A DNA stretch of 64,000 bases from Avelusimicrobium sp963660385 (GTDB lineage: Bacteria > Elusimicrobiota > Elusimicrobia > Elusimicrobiales > Elusimicrobiaceae): assembly GCA_963660385.1 (NCBI GenBank), contig CAVKWQ010000001.1, positions 1 to 64,000 on the forward strand, written 5' to 3'. The notes beneath the pieces are model-generated. The model saw nothing but the letters and a program-made list of their open reading frames with translations. It was not told the DNA's origin and ran no database searches. The first letter of the stretch is position 1; each line of letters begins with the position of its first letter. Shown in pieces: positions 7,280 through 16,334 of this stretch. The translations under genes and the position numbers were made by a program.

Positions 7280-8515
7280 ATGAATCCTTTGCAACAAACC
7301 ATTTACAACCGCTTTGCCCGTTATGTGGCGGTGGAGACCACCAGCGACCCCACCAGCAACGTAACCCCCACTACGTCCAGCCAAATTTCCTTTGCGCATA
7401 AATTGGCTGACGAAATGCGCAAAATCGGCTTTGCCGAAGTAGAGGTGGACGAATACGGCTTTGTAACCGGGCTTATCCCGTCCAATACCGGTAAAAAGAC
7501 CCCGACTATCGGCCTTTTTGCCCATATGGACACCGTTTGCGATTACAACGGCGCCAACATCCGCCCGCAAATCCACGAAAATTATGACGGCGGTACGCTG
7601 ACTATCAACGCGGATAAAAAGATGTTTTTATCGCCCGAAACCGCCCCGAATTTGAAACTTTGCAAGGGCGACACTATCATTACCGCAGACGGCAATTCTT
7701 TGCTTGGCGGCGACGATAAAATGGGCATTGCCGTCATTATGTCTTTGGGCGAGTATTTATTGAAGCACCCCGAAATTAAACACGGCCCAGTAAAGGCCGC
7801 GTTCACCATTGACGAGGAAACGGGTACGGGCATCGCCTATTTTGACGTGAAGAAATTCGCGGCTGATTTCGCCTATACCATTGACGGCGCGACCTTGGGC
7901 GATATTGACTGCGGCAATTTTAACGCCGACACCGTAACTATTAACATTACGGGCAAATCCTGCCACCCCGGTTCGGCCAAGGGCTTTATGGCGAACCCGG
8001 TGCGTATTGCGGCGGATATTATTTCCTCTTGGCCGGAGGACAAACTGCCGGAAACTACGGACGGCGAGGACGGCTTTGTGCTGTTTAAAGACATTACCGG
8101 GGCCTTGGATACCGCTTGCGTGCAAGGTATCGTCCGCGAGCACGATTTGGCGAAATTTGAGCAGTTTAAAAAGGATTTGACCGCCCTCGTAGAAGAAAAG
8201 AGAAAAAAATATCCGGCGGCCAAAATTGAGGTGGAGTTCAAGGAACAATACCGCAATATGCGCGAGATTTTAAAGAAAAATCCGCAGTCTATGGATTTGT
8301 TGGAAAAAGCCTTAAAGGAAAACCAGGTCCCTTACCGCTTGACGCAGGCGCGTGGCGGCACGGATGGCTCCCAACTATCCTTGCGCGGATTGCCTACGCC
8401 CAACATTTTTGCGGGGTACGAAAATCCGCACGGCCCGTATGAGTGGGTGAGTATGAATTGGGCGGAAAAGGCCTTCCACGTGTTGGAAAGCGTGATTAAG
8501 GACGCCGCCAAATAA
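7280..8515 (+). CDS. pepT: Peptidase T (tripeptidase), M20B family
   Basis: Cytosolic zinc aminopeptidase of 411 residues that removes the N-terminal residue from tripeptides. Metal and catalytic residues of the M20 family are visible: AHMDT (His82, Asp84), GGDDK (Asp145), DEETG (Glu179, Glu180), TIDG (Asp202) and a C-terminal NPHGPYEW histidine near residue 386. RGGTDGSQLS is the typical substrate-binding loop. Length fits PepT (about 405-410). GGAG (7270-7273) lies 6 nt before the ATG at 7280; an ATG 12 nt upstream overlaps that site and is disfavoured. A TATAAT lies at 7248-7253. It is a single gene ended by a terminator and fits a peptide-using gut anaerobe. Confidence 0.93.
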   Translation: MNPLQQTIYNRFARYVAVETTSDPTSNVTPTTSSQISFAHKLADEMRKIGFAEVEVDEYGFVTGLIPSNTGKKTPTIGLFAHMDTVCDYNGANIRPQIHENYDGGTLTINADKKMFLSPETAPNLKLCKGDTIITADGNSLLGGDDKMGIAVIMSLGEYLLKHPEIKHGPVKAAFTIDEETGTGIAYFDVKKFAADFAYTIDGATLGDIDCGNFNADTVTINITGKSCHPGSAKGFMANPVRIAADIISSWPEDKLPETTDGEDGFVLFKDITGALDTACVQGIVREHDLAKFEQFKKDLTALVEEKRKKYPAAKIEVEFKEQYRNMREILKKNPQSMDLLEKALKENQVPYRLTQARGGTDGSQLSLRGLPTPNIFAGYENPHGPYEWVSMNWAEKAFHVLESVIKDAAK

Positions 8516-8538
8516 GTGGTAGTGCTTTTGATTGTTTT

Positions 8539-8568
8539 AGCCCCGGGGATTTTCCTTGGGGCTTTTTT
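8539..8568 (+). terminator. Intrinsic terminator of pepT
   Basis: AGCCCC/GGGGCT stem followed by T6, 23 bp after the pepT stop. Confidence 0.8.
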
Positions 8569-8675
8569 ATTAATTCTCACCGGGCGGCCTGCAAGGTGTG
8601 GCCTGCAAGCAAGGTGCGGGGCTACGAGCCCTTTTAATGAAAGAACGTCTATTCGCGTACTGCAAAAAGTACATA
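8569..8675. other. Intergenic spacer with degenerate repeat
   Basis: No gene. It contains GGGCGGCCTGCAAGG and a nearby second GGCCTGCAAG, similar to the GGGCGGCCCGCAGGG module in the pilin leader (293-307). The rest shows nothing recognisable. Confidence 0.35.
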
Positions 8676-8711
8676 AAAAAATACCCCCGCGTTGGCAGGG
8701 GTATTTTTTTA
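8676..8711 (-). terminator. Intrinsic terminator of the GYF-protein operon
   Basis: AATACCCC/GGGGTATT stem with A and T tracts on both sides. It serves the leftward operon ending at 8724 and can also stop readthrough from pepT. Confidence 0.8.
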
Positions 8712-8723
8712 CTTTTAAAAGGC

Positions 8724-11294
8724 TTATTGGCCTTGGTACGGCTGGGTCGCTTGTTGGGCGGGCATCGCGCCTTGGTTTGCGGAATCTAACAGGTTTTTAG
8801 CGTCGGAAATGGTCGGGTCCAACACTTTGCTTACCGCGTTGTAGTTAAAGCGGTAAGAGATTTTGAAACTCTGCGGATTCTCCGGCGGAACCTTTACCAA
8901 AATAGAATAATTGTCCGGGTCCACGGCGGTGGAAATATCCCAGGTAATTAAATTCTTGGCGGCCGGGTGCTTGGCTTCAATAAACTGCTGTAACGTGTAA
9001 CCGTTCATTAACGGATAATTCTTCACGTCGCTTAACACCGTATCAAGCGGATTAGCGGCAGGCTGCGCCACATTTACCGGGGCGGCCTGTTGGGGTTGGT
9101 TGCCCAACATTTCGTCCATTTCGGCGCTCTGCGTTACCGTTTGGGCCGGTTGCTGTTTATCGGCCAGCAGGTTAAACTGCGCCGGGATTAAGTTCATAAA
9201 CGCCAGCATTACATAGATAAGCGCGGCCAATACTACGGCAACCACTACGCCTACGATAGCCTTTGTCATACTGCCGGAGGGCTTTACATCGGCGCTCTTT
9301 ACATCGTGCTGGGTGTTTATATCGTCGTCTAACCCTTCAAAATGCAAGCGTTCCGTTTGGGCCGGTTCCGGTACCATCGGCACCGTTTTGATATCCAGTT
9401 TCGCACCGCGTTTGGTTTTAATGGTGTTTTCCAAAATCACTTGGGAAACCGTAACGTCTTTCGGCGCGTCGGCGGCAGGTTCGGCCGCTTTTTCGGTTTG
9501 TTTGAGCGGGGCTACCATTTCCTGCAATTCGGTTTTACCTTCGTTGGCGTCCGGTTCTTGCTTTTTCGCGTTTAAGTTTGTCAGTTCCTTGGGCAGTTCG
9601 TTAGAAGCCTGGGCCGGAGGAACAAAGTCCGAAATTAAATAGGTGGAACCCTCTTTAAGTTCAATTTCGGTCAAATCGTTGGGGTTGCCCACCGGGAGCG
9701 GTTTATCAGCCGTTTGGTCGCTAAATTGCGGCACTTCCTGCGCCGGGGCTTCTTGCGTGGCAGGCGTTTCGGGCTGGGCTTGTTGTTGGTCCATACCGAA
9801 CATTTGCTCCACAGATTGCTCGGGCTGGTTGTCGCGCTCGGCAAAGGCTTCGTTCAAATCTTCGTCGGTAATCAGCACGCCTTCGGGCTTTTCGGCCTTG
9901 GCACCGGGGACGAGTTCTTGCATCGTTTCTTCTTTTTCGTCGGTGGTGTCGGCCTGGGCGGCGGGTTTTGCTCCCGCTTCGTCCAAGGACGGCAAATCGC
10001 CGTTAAAGGCCGGAGCCGCGGCAGGGGCCGGCTGCTCTGCCGGAGTATCGGCGGGCATATCCGCAGGCAACTGGTTGGCCGGAAGCACGGGCTCTTCCTT
10101 GGCGGGTTCTTCTTTATCCGCCGCAATGGAGAGCGCGGGCGCTTCGTTGGTAAAATCTAAGGTTTTATTTTCCGGCAACGGCTCGGCGGCGGCTTGTTCT
10201 ACCGTTTCAAAGCCTTGCGCGGGCTGTTCTTCCTTTTGTTTGAGCCCTTCGGCGGCGGCCAATCCGGCTACCGCGCCCACAGCGGCCGCGGCGGCCATTT
10301 TAAAGGTGGCTTCCTTCTTTTCTTCTTCTTTTTCTTTAATGACTTGGTCTAAAACATCTTCTTTGGGGGCGGCGCCGATTTCGGACAGGAACGCCTCTTT
10401 GGCGGCTTCGTCCGCTTTGGGGGCCGCTTCTACGGTTTCGGCGGTAAGGCCGGAAACTTCTTTGGCTTTTTCCTCTTGGGCTTTTTTGTTAGCGTCGGCT
10501 TGGTCGGCTAACATTTTAGCCTGTTGGGGCGTAAGCAAATCTTGGAAGGTGCTTTCTTTTTCTTCTTGGGTCTGAATCGGCTTTTGGCCGTATAAGGAAT
10601 CAAGCGCGGAGCGGAGCACCACGGCTTCTTCGGCTTTGGAGCCCAAGGTTACTTCGGTCGGCGTGTCGTGCTTGGTTTCGCCCAAGTCCACAGGGCCCAA
10701 CATATCAAGCGGTTTTTCCTCTTTGTTGGCCGCGGCGACAATATCTTCCGCCTGGGAAACCAAATTTTCCGTGTTTTCAATGGTGTCCGATTCTAAATGT
10801 TCTTCTTCAAGCGGTTTGCGCGTAAGGGTGATAGTGTTGGCACGAGCGTCGTCTTGCGGCGGAATATAGGCCGGGTGGTCGCTTGTTTCCATATTATGGG
10901 CGTTTTGCGTGGCGATAGCCTCGTCCAGTTTAGACTGCATATTGTCCAGTTTGGACTGCAAGCCCGTAATTTGGCTGGTTAATTGTTCCAACTTTTCTAA
11001 TAAAAGCGAGAGTTTGCCGTCGGCCGGCTCGGCGGAAGCCGCAGCAGCCGTATTGTCAGCGGCGGACGCAACCGGTTCAGCCGTTTGCGTTTGTGCAGGT
11101 TCGGCGGCCGGCTGTTGGTCGGCAACGGCGTCAAATTCAAACACGCTGGATGCTTTTACCCACTCTTGGTTGCCGCCGGAAGCGGAATTTTCCGAGCAAA
11201 TCAGCGTATCAGGGGTAAAGCCGTTAAGCGTTACCAGTTTGTTCTCTTCGTAAGGACCTTCTACTTTATCATTGATATAGACCCAATATCTCAT
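8724..11294 (-). CDS. GYF-domain membrane-anchored protein with long acidic disordered region
   Basis: An 856-residue protein. Residues 1-55 (MRYWVYINDKVEGPYEENKL... to VKASSVFEF) form a GYF_2-type domain, a small fold that binds proline-rich peptides and sits at the N terminus of many bacterial membrane proteins. Residues 60-660 are low complexity, rich in Ala, Glu, Pro and Gln, with short predicted coiled coils (LEKLEQLTSQITGLQSKLDN). One membrane helix lies near 680-702 (VGVVVAVVLAALIYVML). The last 150 residues look globular (a DVKNYPLMNGYTLQQFIEA segment, then a beta-rich end). Topology is probably cytosolic N terminus with the C-terminal domain outside. It is the last gene of a leftward operon. 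Function unknown; it may be a scaffold linking a cytosolic proline-rich partner to the envelope (inference). Confidence 0.7.
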   Translation of the reverse strand: MRYWVYINDKVEGPYEENKLVTLNGFTPDTLICSENSASGGNQEWVKASSVFEFDAVADQQPAAEPAQTQTAEPVASAADNTAAAASAEPADGKLSLLLEKLEQLTSQITGLQSKLDNMQSKLDEAIATQNAHNMETSDHPAYIPPQDDARANTITLTRKPLEEEHLESDTIENTENLVSQAEDIVAAANKEEKPLDMLGPVDLGETKHDTPTEVTLGSKAEEAVVLRSALDSLYGQKPIQTQEEKESTFQDLLTPQQAKMLADQADANKKAQEEKAKEVSGLTAETVEAAPKADEAAKEAFLSEIGAAPKEDVLDQVIKEKEEEKKEATFKMAAAAAVGAVAGLAAAEGLKQKEEQPAQGFETVEQAAAEPLPENKTLDFTNEAPALSIAADKEEPAKEEPVLPANQLPADMPADTPAEQPAPAAAPAFNGDLPSLDEAGAKPAAQADTTDEKEETMQELVPGAKAEKPEGVLITDEDLNEAFAERDNQPEQSVEQMFGMDQQQAQPETPATQEAPAQEVPQFSDQTADKPLPVGNPNDLTEIELKEGSTYLISDFVPPAQASNELPKELTNLNAKKQEPDANEGKTELQEMVAPLKQTEKAAEPAADAPKDVTVSQVILENTIKTKRGAKLDIKTVPMVPEPAQTERLHFEGLDDDINTQHDVKSADVKPSGSMTKAIVGVVVAVVLAALIYVMLAFMNLIPAQFNLLADKQQPAQTVTQSAEMDEMLGNQPQQAAPVNVAQPAANPLDTVLSDVKNYPLMNGYTLQQFIEAKHPAAKNLITWDISTAVDPDNYSILVKVPPENPQSFKISYRFNYNAVSKVLDPTISDAKNLLDSANQGAMPAQQATQPYQGQ

Positions 11295-11384
11295 TGTGTA
11301 TTCACCCTATATAAAATAAATATAACACGGTACGATAAAAATATAGCAAATTATCGCGTAATTTAACAGTATTTTTTTACCTTT

Positions 11385-12941
11385 TTATTTTGAAGAGGCC
11401 CGGGCCTGTTTGTAACTTTCCAACAGTTCCTCTAATTCCGCCCGGCTGGTTTTGCGCTGTTGGATGTTGCTTAACATATCGGTTAAGAGTTCTACCGACG
11501 AGCCGTTTTCCAACATTTCCAGCACAAACTGAGAAATGCGGCGGTTATAAGTGCCGTTTAGTTCCCCCACCAAGGTGCGCAGGGCGAACATATGTTTTTC
11601 CCGGTCCGACTTCCAAAACGTAAACGGCGCGAGCGAGCGGTCAAAGAATTGGAGTAATTCTTCCGCAGGCTTGGTGCCAAGGTAACTCTTCATCAGTTCG
11701 GGCGCGAGGCCTTGCGTAATGGTTTTGGCCTTGATGTCGCGCAGGTACTGGGCCTGCTTGGCGGCTTCCTCTTGGCTCATTGTGCCCAAAAGCACCTTGC
11801 AGGCGAGTTCTTTATTGTCTTTTTCGTCGGAGCAGTGGGGCAAGGCCTTTAACAGGTCCGCCATTTCGTGCTCCAACTGTACAAAGGTCTTTTTGCCGCC
11901 AAAGCGGTCCGCTAGGTCGTATTCGTAGCCGCTGTATAAGTCCTTTTTAGAGAGGTTTTGGCGCAAAATTTCTCTTTCCCGCACCAGCGAGGCTTGGCGG
12001 CAGGCGTTGTCAAAACTGTCGGCGGTGCCGTCCAAGAGTACGCGCACGGTAAGGCCCAAGTTTTCTTCGGGGCTGGAAACGTGCGGCAACTTTTTAAGCA
12101 CGGCCTCAAAGGTGGCCGCAATATCGCGCGGGGATTTTACCTTTAAATAGCGGCAGGCAATAATCAGCAAATCTTCTTCCAATAATTGCCCGTTTAACAG
12201 TTTGGATAACGTGGCCACATCCTGCGCGTCTTTGGGCGTAATTTTGCAAAGCATTGCGTGCGCGGCTAAGGAAGCGCAGAGGTGTTCGTCCGGGTTGAGC
12301 GCTAACAGTTCTTTGTGCAGACGGTCAAATTCCGGCTTAAACAAAATGCTGGCGGGCTGCGTGTATAAGAGTTGCAACTCGGCGGTTAATTTAACGGTTA
12401 AATGGTATTTGTCCGCTATTTTAAAAATATCTTTTCTGTTTTGGCGGATGGTTTTGGGCGAGTTTTGCAAAATCGTGTTGGCCTGTTCCAACAGTTTGTT
12501 TACGGCGTGCTGGGCCTTTTCCTCATCCTTTAAATCGGAATCCTGCACGTCCTTTAAAGTGGCGGCAAACTCTTCATCAAAATATTTGCGCGAGGAAAAA
12601 GAGGAATACACCTCTAACAGTTTGGCCGTATCCTTGGCGGGCGTTTCCAGCGCGGCGCAAAGTTCGGTCATAGAAGTAGCGTTGTTGTAAATGCGCAGTT
12701 GGCGCAAGGCCGCCGGGATAGTGATTTCGTCCAACAAAATTTTGGCAATAATCGTGTCCGTCATCGGTGAGTCGGAACTTAACTGGGCGGCAATATCGGC
12801 AATGTCCTGCTGCAAGCGCGGCAGGGATTTTTTGTTTTCCAGCGTATAGACGAGTTTGGCGGCGTAGTCGTCGTCAATGCCGGGGAGCATATTGTAAATG
12901 GTGCCCAGCATACCGCTTCTTTTGTTGGCTTTTTCGCTCAT
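11385..12941 (-). CDS. Unknown helical cytosolic protein
   Basis: A 518-residue protein with no signal peptide and no membrane segment. It starts MSEKANKRSGMLGTIYNMLPGIDDDYAAKLV and appears almost wholly alpha-helical. Spaced LL-x-Gx-repeat features (ALRTLVGELNGTYNRRIS, LACKVLLGTMSQEEAAKQ, LTVRVLLDGTADSFDNA, MLCKITPKDAQDVATLSKLL) suggest a series of similar helical units of roughly 70-90 residues, each with a phrase like VLLxGTxxxxxA. I do not recognise the family. It starts 11 bp after the cyclodeaminase stop and is followed by the GYF gene, so the three are probably co-transcribed. The repeat architecture suggests a protein-interaction role, but that is inference only. Confidence 0.6.
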   Translation of the reverse strand: MSEKANKRSGMLGTIYNMLPGIDDDYAAKLVYTLENKKSLPRLQQDIADIAAQLSSDSPMTDTIIAKILLDEITIPAALRQLRIYNNATSMTELCAALETPAKDTAKLLEVYSSFSSRKYFDEEFAATLKDVQDSDLKDEEKAQHAVNKLLEQANTILQNSPKTIRQNRKDIFKIADKYHLTVKLTAELQLLYTQPASILFKPEFDRLHKELLALNPDEHLCASLAAHAMLCKITPKDAQDVATLSKLLNGQLLEEDLLIIACRYLKVKSPRDIAATFEAVLKKLPHVSSPEENLGLTVRVLLDGTADSFDNACRQASLVREREILRQNLSKKDLYSGYEYDLADRFGGKKTFVQLEHEMADLLKALPHCSDEKDNKELACKVLLGTMSQEEAAKQAQYLRDIKAKTITQGLAPELMKSYLGTKPAEELLQFFDRSLAPFTFWKSDREKHMFALRTLVGELNGTYNRRISQFVLEMLENGSSVELLTDMLSNIQQRKTSRAELEELLESYKQARASSK

Positions 12942-12952
12942 AACGTATCCTT

Positions 12953-13522
12953 TCAGCAGGCTTTTAAAAAGGTGGAAATCTGCTTATTTAATTCGTTTAC
13001 CCGGTCTTCGTTTTTGATAAACGCCAGGTTGGCGCGTATGCTTTCCACCGAGCATTTAATGCAGGCTTGCAACAGGTGGCGCGCGCAGGCGACGTCCGAC
13101 ATAATAATTTCGGCAATATCGCCCTTAATGGCTTCCACTTCCTTTAAACAATGTAGCGCGGCGCTGGCCGCATCGGCCGGAACGCGGGCCGCAAACAAGA
13201 GCGCATCTTGCACGGCTTGCTCTCTTTCCGGGGCCTCTTTGGGCAGTTTTTTGGCGGTCAGATAAGCGGCGTAAGCGTCGCCGTCCTTTTGAATATAGGA
13301 TTTGAGTTCCGTTTTAAAGGCGGCCAAGCGTTTTAAACTTTGGGTCAGTTTGGGGCGGATATCCTCGGGCGTGGCCTTGCGTTTAAGCGTAGTGCCTACC
13401 GCCATCATCGCCAGCGCACAGCCCATTGCCCCCGCCATAGCGGCGGCAGCCCCCCCGCCCGGTGTCGGGTCCGAGGAGGCTAACGCTTCTGCAAATCTAT
13501 CCGCGGCGGTGTACCATTCCAT
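12953..13522 (-). CDS. Cyclodeaminase/cyclohydrolase (FTCD_C) family protein
   Basis: A 189-residue all-helical protein of the formimidoyltetrahydrofolate cyclodeaminase (FTCD_C) family. The hallmark SSDPTPGGGAAAAMAGAMGC lies near the N terminus, and a helical bundle follows. Relatives release ammonia from formimido-THF or act as methenyl-THF cyclohydrolase (FchA) in one-carbon metabolism. The start at 13522 (MEWYTAADRFAEAL) is chosen because family homology starts there and it lies 10 nt after the upstream HAD stop; an upstream extension to 13633 would overlap the HAD gene and encode unrelated sequence. No formimidoyltransferase domain is fused to it. Folate role likely; exact substrate uncertain. 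Confidence 0.8.
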   Translation of the reverse strand: MEWYTAADRFAEALASSDPTPGGGAAAAMAGAMGCALAMMAVGTTLKRKATPEDIRPKLTQSLKRLAAFKTELKSYIQKDGDAYAAYLTAKKLPKEAPEREQAVQDALLFAARVPADAASAALHCLKEVEAIKGDIAEIIMSDVACARHLLQACIKCSVESIRANLAFIKNEDRVNELNKQISTFLKAC

Positions 13523-13532
13523 AGGGGCCGCC

Positions 13533-14384
13533 TTACATAATGGTTCCGGATTCAAGGTCGGAATATTTTTTAATGCGCAGCATTTTGAGGCGGTCCTCGT
13601 CAATGCCTGTGCGGCTGAAAAAGACGTGCTCAATCGCGCTTGCGGGCATAATATAACTGCCGCGTTTTACGCCTTTGGGGTCCGTTTTTAAACCAAGCCA
13701 CACGCAGAAGGTGGTAATGTCGTTAAAATCTTTGGTTTCCAGTTCAGCCGCGGCGCGCTGGATTTTTTGCGCATCGCCAAAGCCGTTGGTCAGTACCGCG
13801 CTGTGGAAGCCGCAGTTCTTGGCGGCGCAAATGTCGCGGTGCGTATCGCCGATGACATAGACTTGGTCGGGTTCCAATTTGGTTTTAAATTTCTTTTCCG
13901 CGCGTTTAACGGCCGCTTGGAGCATTTCCTCGCGGGTGTGTCCGTCTTCGCCGTAACCGCCAATGGTAAAGTAAGAGCCCAGTTTGCTGGGTTCCAATTT
14001 AATTTTGGCGCCTTCTTCCAAGTTCCCGGTTCCTAATCCCAAGATAACGTCCTTATCCTTGGATAGCATTTTTAAGAATTTTTCCACGCCGGGTACTAAG
14101 TCGTACTTTTTGCAGCGGACGACGGCGTGCACTTCGGTAGGCAAAATTTCCAAATATTTGGCTTTCATTTTCTTCATTTCGGCGGCGGTGGGTTTTTTGC
14201 CTTTTTTGATAAGGGAATAGACAATGGAGAAATTATCTAAATCCGTCCGGCCCGAAATTAAACTGTGGTCAAACTCCGGCTCCACGCCGTAGAGTTCCTT
14301 AATGGCTTTGCGCAAAGACGTGCGTCCCGCGCCGCCCGCGTTTACGAGCGTGCCGTCCAAGTCAAATAAAACGAGTTTTTTCAT
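13533..14384 (-). CDS. HAD-superfamily phosphatase (phosphoglycolate phosphatase-like)
   Basis: A 283-residue cytosolic hydrolase. Motif I is FDLDGTLV (nucleophile Asp8, acid/base Asp10); motif II includes GLGTGN; motif III a lysine near KLEPDQVY; motif IV is VIGDTHRDICAAKN. An alpha-helical cap (ELYGVEPEFDHSLISGRTD) follows motif I, as in the phosphoglycolate phosphatase/beta-phosphoglucomutase branch. It is about 50-60 residues longer than typical Gph because of a C-terminal extension (GVKRGSYIMPASAIEH... to SDLESGTIM) that I do not recognise. The ATG overlaps the stop of the upstream EamA gene by 4 nt, so they are translationally coupled. The true substrate cannot be assigned. Confidence 0.8.
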   Translation of the reverse strand: MKKLVLFDLDGTLVNAGGAGRTSLRKAIKELYGVEPEFDHSLISGRTDLDNFSIVYSLIKKGKKPTAAEMKKMKAKYLEILPTEVHAVVRCKKYDLVPGVEKFLKMLSKDKDVILGLGTGNLEEGAKIKLEPSKLGSYFTIGGYGEDGHTREEMLQAAVKRAEKKFKTKLEPDQVYVIGDTHRDICAAKNCGFHSAVLTNGFGDAQKIQRAAAELETKDFNDITTFCVWLGLKTDPKGVKRGSYIMPASAIEHVFFSRTGIDEDRLKMLRIKKYSDLESGTIM

Positions 14385-15271
14385 TTCTTTTCTCCTTTGA
14401 TAATGCCGGTAACGATATACGCGCCCGCCATAGCAAGCGCCATACCCAGCACTTTGTGAATCGTAACTGTGTCCTGTTTAAGCAGAACGGACAAAACAAA
14501 CGTCAACACCGGGTAAGACAAAATAATAGCCGTTGCCTTGCCCAAGTGCATATTACGGATAGCCGTGTACCAAAACGTGTTGCCGATAAAATAATTGCAC
14601 ACCGCGCTAAAAGCCAAGGTTCCCCACAAAATGCCCGAGGACGTAACAAACAACTGCGGGCCCTGAATTGCCCACAGCGCACCCGTCAAAACGGCCAATA
14701 CCGGGATAGCAAAAATAGCGCGCGCCGCCGCAATCAAAGCGGGCGGCATATCGGCGGGTAGTTTTTTGGCAAAAATGTGGCTTAATTGGAACATCCACAG
14801 GCTGCCCAAAATCATTAAATCGCCCTTTAACTGTACAGACATCCCCGTCTGCCACAGCAAAACGCCTACGCCCAAAATAATGAGCGCCGAGCCGAAGAGT
14901 TGTTTTCCGGTCGGTTTTTCCCCCAATAAAAAATACGCCATTACGAGGGAATAGACCATTTCAAACTGGTTTAAAACGGCGGCGTTTGTCGGCGTGGTGT
15001 AATTAAGGGCCAACATAAAAATTGTCATCGGCAAAGCGGTGCCGAAGGTAGCCATCAGCAAGCATTGCAGCCAGACGCCTTTTTTAAATAAAACCTTATG
15101 CCCGCCCGTTTTAAGCAGGTACGGCGTAAAAAGCAACACGGCAACCACGCAACTGACAAGCATATACAGCGCAGAGGCCGCATAGGGCGTGGCAAATTTA
15201 GTTACCACGACGTTGGACGCTACAAAAAACCAAGCCAGCCAAATGGCGGCTACCGGGGATACTTTAAACAT
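14381..15271 (-). CDS. EamA/DMT-family transporter
   Basis: Inner-membrane protein of 296 residues with about ten hydrophobic segments in two EamA repeats (residues about 8-140 and 150-290). Typical marks are NAAVLNQFEMVYSLVMAYFLLGEKPT at the end of the first repeat and SYPVLTFVLSVLLKQD in the second. Family members export metabolites or amino acids; substrate unknown. It is 35% or so similar by eye to the next gene (15299-16177), an old tandem duplicate. No ribosome site precedes the ATG; a TAAAAT hexamer ends 7 nt before it, so the mRNA may be leaderless. Its stop overlaps the HAD start. Confidence 0.85.
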   Translation of the reverse strand: MFKVSPVAAIWLAWFFVASNVVVTKFATPYAASALYMLVSCVVAVLLFTPYLLKTGGHKVLFKKGVWLQCLLMATFGTALPMTIFMLALNYTTPTNAAVLNQFEMVYSLVMAYFLLGEKPTGKQLFGSALIILGVGVLLWQTGMSVQLKGDLMILGSLWMFQLSHIFAKKLPADMPPALIAAARAIFAIPVLAVLTGALWAIQGPQLFVTSSGILWGTLAFSAVCNYFIGNTFWYTAIRNMHLGKATAIILSYPVLTFVLSVLLKQDTVTIHKVLGMALAMAGAYIVTGIIKGEKK

Positions 15272-15298
15272 ATATTATATTTTACCTAATTTGTAGGG

Positions 15299-16177
15299 TT
15301 AATGGCCCTCTTTTTTAACGGTAACGCTGACCCAATACGCCCCCGCGCACGTTACGGCAAGGCCGATTACTTGGTGTAAGGTAATGCTTTCAAACCCGAC
15401 CAAGGCGGAAATTAAGAGCGCGAGAACCGGGTAAGAAAGGTAAATGGCGGTTACCTTGCTTAAATCCAGCGCGCGGATAGCCTTGTACCATACCACCATT
15501 GCAAGGCCGTATTTCAAAATACCCGTATAGGCCAAAACAGAGAACATTTGCACATTGGGTTTTAACACAAAGTTTTCCTTCATCGCCCACATTACGGCTA
15601 AAATTACCACGAGCGCTGGCAGAGCAAACAAGTTGCGCGCCATACCGATTACGCGGTGGTCCAAGTTTTTAGGGAGTTTTTTGGCTAACGTGGAGCCCGC
15701 CTGCAACATCCAGGTACTGCCGACGATGAGCAGATCCCCCGTCCAGCGTGGGGTGTATTGCTCTTTGACGAGGATGATGAGCACCCCTAGCACGATAAGC
15801 GCGCTTCCTGCCAGTTGCTGGCGGCTTGGAAATTCGCGCAGGAAAATGCACGCAAATAAAAGGGAATAAAAAAGTTCGCTCTGCTGTAAAATAGCCGCGT
15901 TGCCCGGCGTGGTGTAGTGGAGCGCAATAAGCGAAATGGTAAACGGCAGAGCCGTGCCAAAGGTGCCGATAAAGAGGAACTTCCATAAAGTTTCCTTGGC
16001 TAATAGTTCCCCCCATTTGTGGTTTTTGGTAATCCACGGCGTAAAATACAGTACGCCGATAAGCGTGCCCAAAAACACAAGCAAGGCGGGGCTAATCACG
16101 CCAACGGCATATTTGCCCGCTACGGGCGACAGGCCCACAATGGCCCAGCAGACCCAGGCGGCTAGTAAAGGTTTCAT
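15299..16177 (-). CDS. EamA/DMT-family transporter (paralogue)
   Basis: Inner-membrane protein of 292 residues, about ten membrane helices in two EamA repeats. GTFGTALPFTISLIALHYTT and NAAILQQSELFYSLLFACIFL are parallel to GTALPMTIFMLALNYTT and NAAVLNQFEMVYSLVMAYFL in the neighbouring transporter, showing tandem duplication. A CGGAG ribosome site precedes the ATG and a TATAAT lies about 45 bp upstream, so this is probably the first gene of the leftward operon that runs to 8724. Substrate unknown. Confidence 0.85.
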   Translation of the reverse strand: MKPLLAAWVCWAIVGLSPVAGKYAVGVISPALLVFLGTLIGVLYFTPWITKNHKWGELLAKETLWKFLFIGTFGTALPFTISLIALHYTTPGNAAILQQSELFYSLLFACIFLREFPSRQQLAGSALIVLGVLIILVKEQYTPRWTGDLLIVGSTWMLQAGSTLAKKLPKNLDHRVIGMARNLFALPALVVILAVMWAMKENFVLKPNVQMFSVLAYTGILKYGLAMVVWYKAIRALDLSKVTAIYLSYPVLALLISALVGFESITLHQVIGLAVTCAGAYWVSVTVKKEGH

Positions 16178-16334
16178 TTTTGTAAAACTCCGACGGTAAT
16201 TAAGATGCTATATTATACCATTTTGACAGGTGAAATTTGGTTTTGTTGGCTGCCGTTTTTTAAAGGGGGTTGTATCGTTTTTTTTTTTGATAAATTTTAA
16301 GATGTAGTAAATTTTATCAAAAATGAGGTGTCGT

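Noticed and set aside
9643..10575. Open frame of 310 codons antisense to the GYF-domain gene
   Set aside because: Ser/Ala-rich translation produced by the low-complexity sequence on the other strand.
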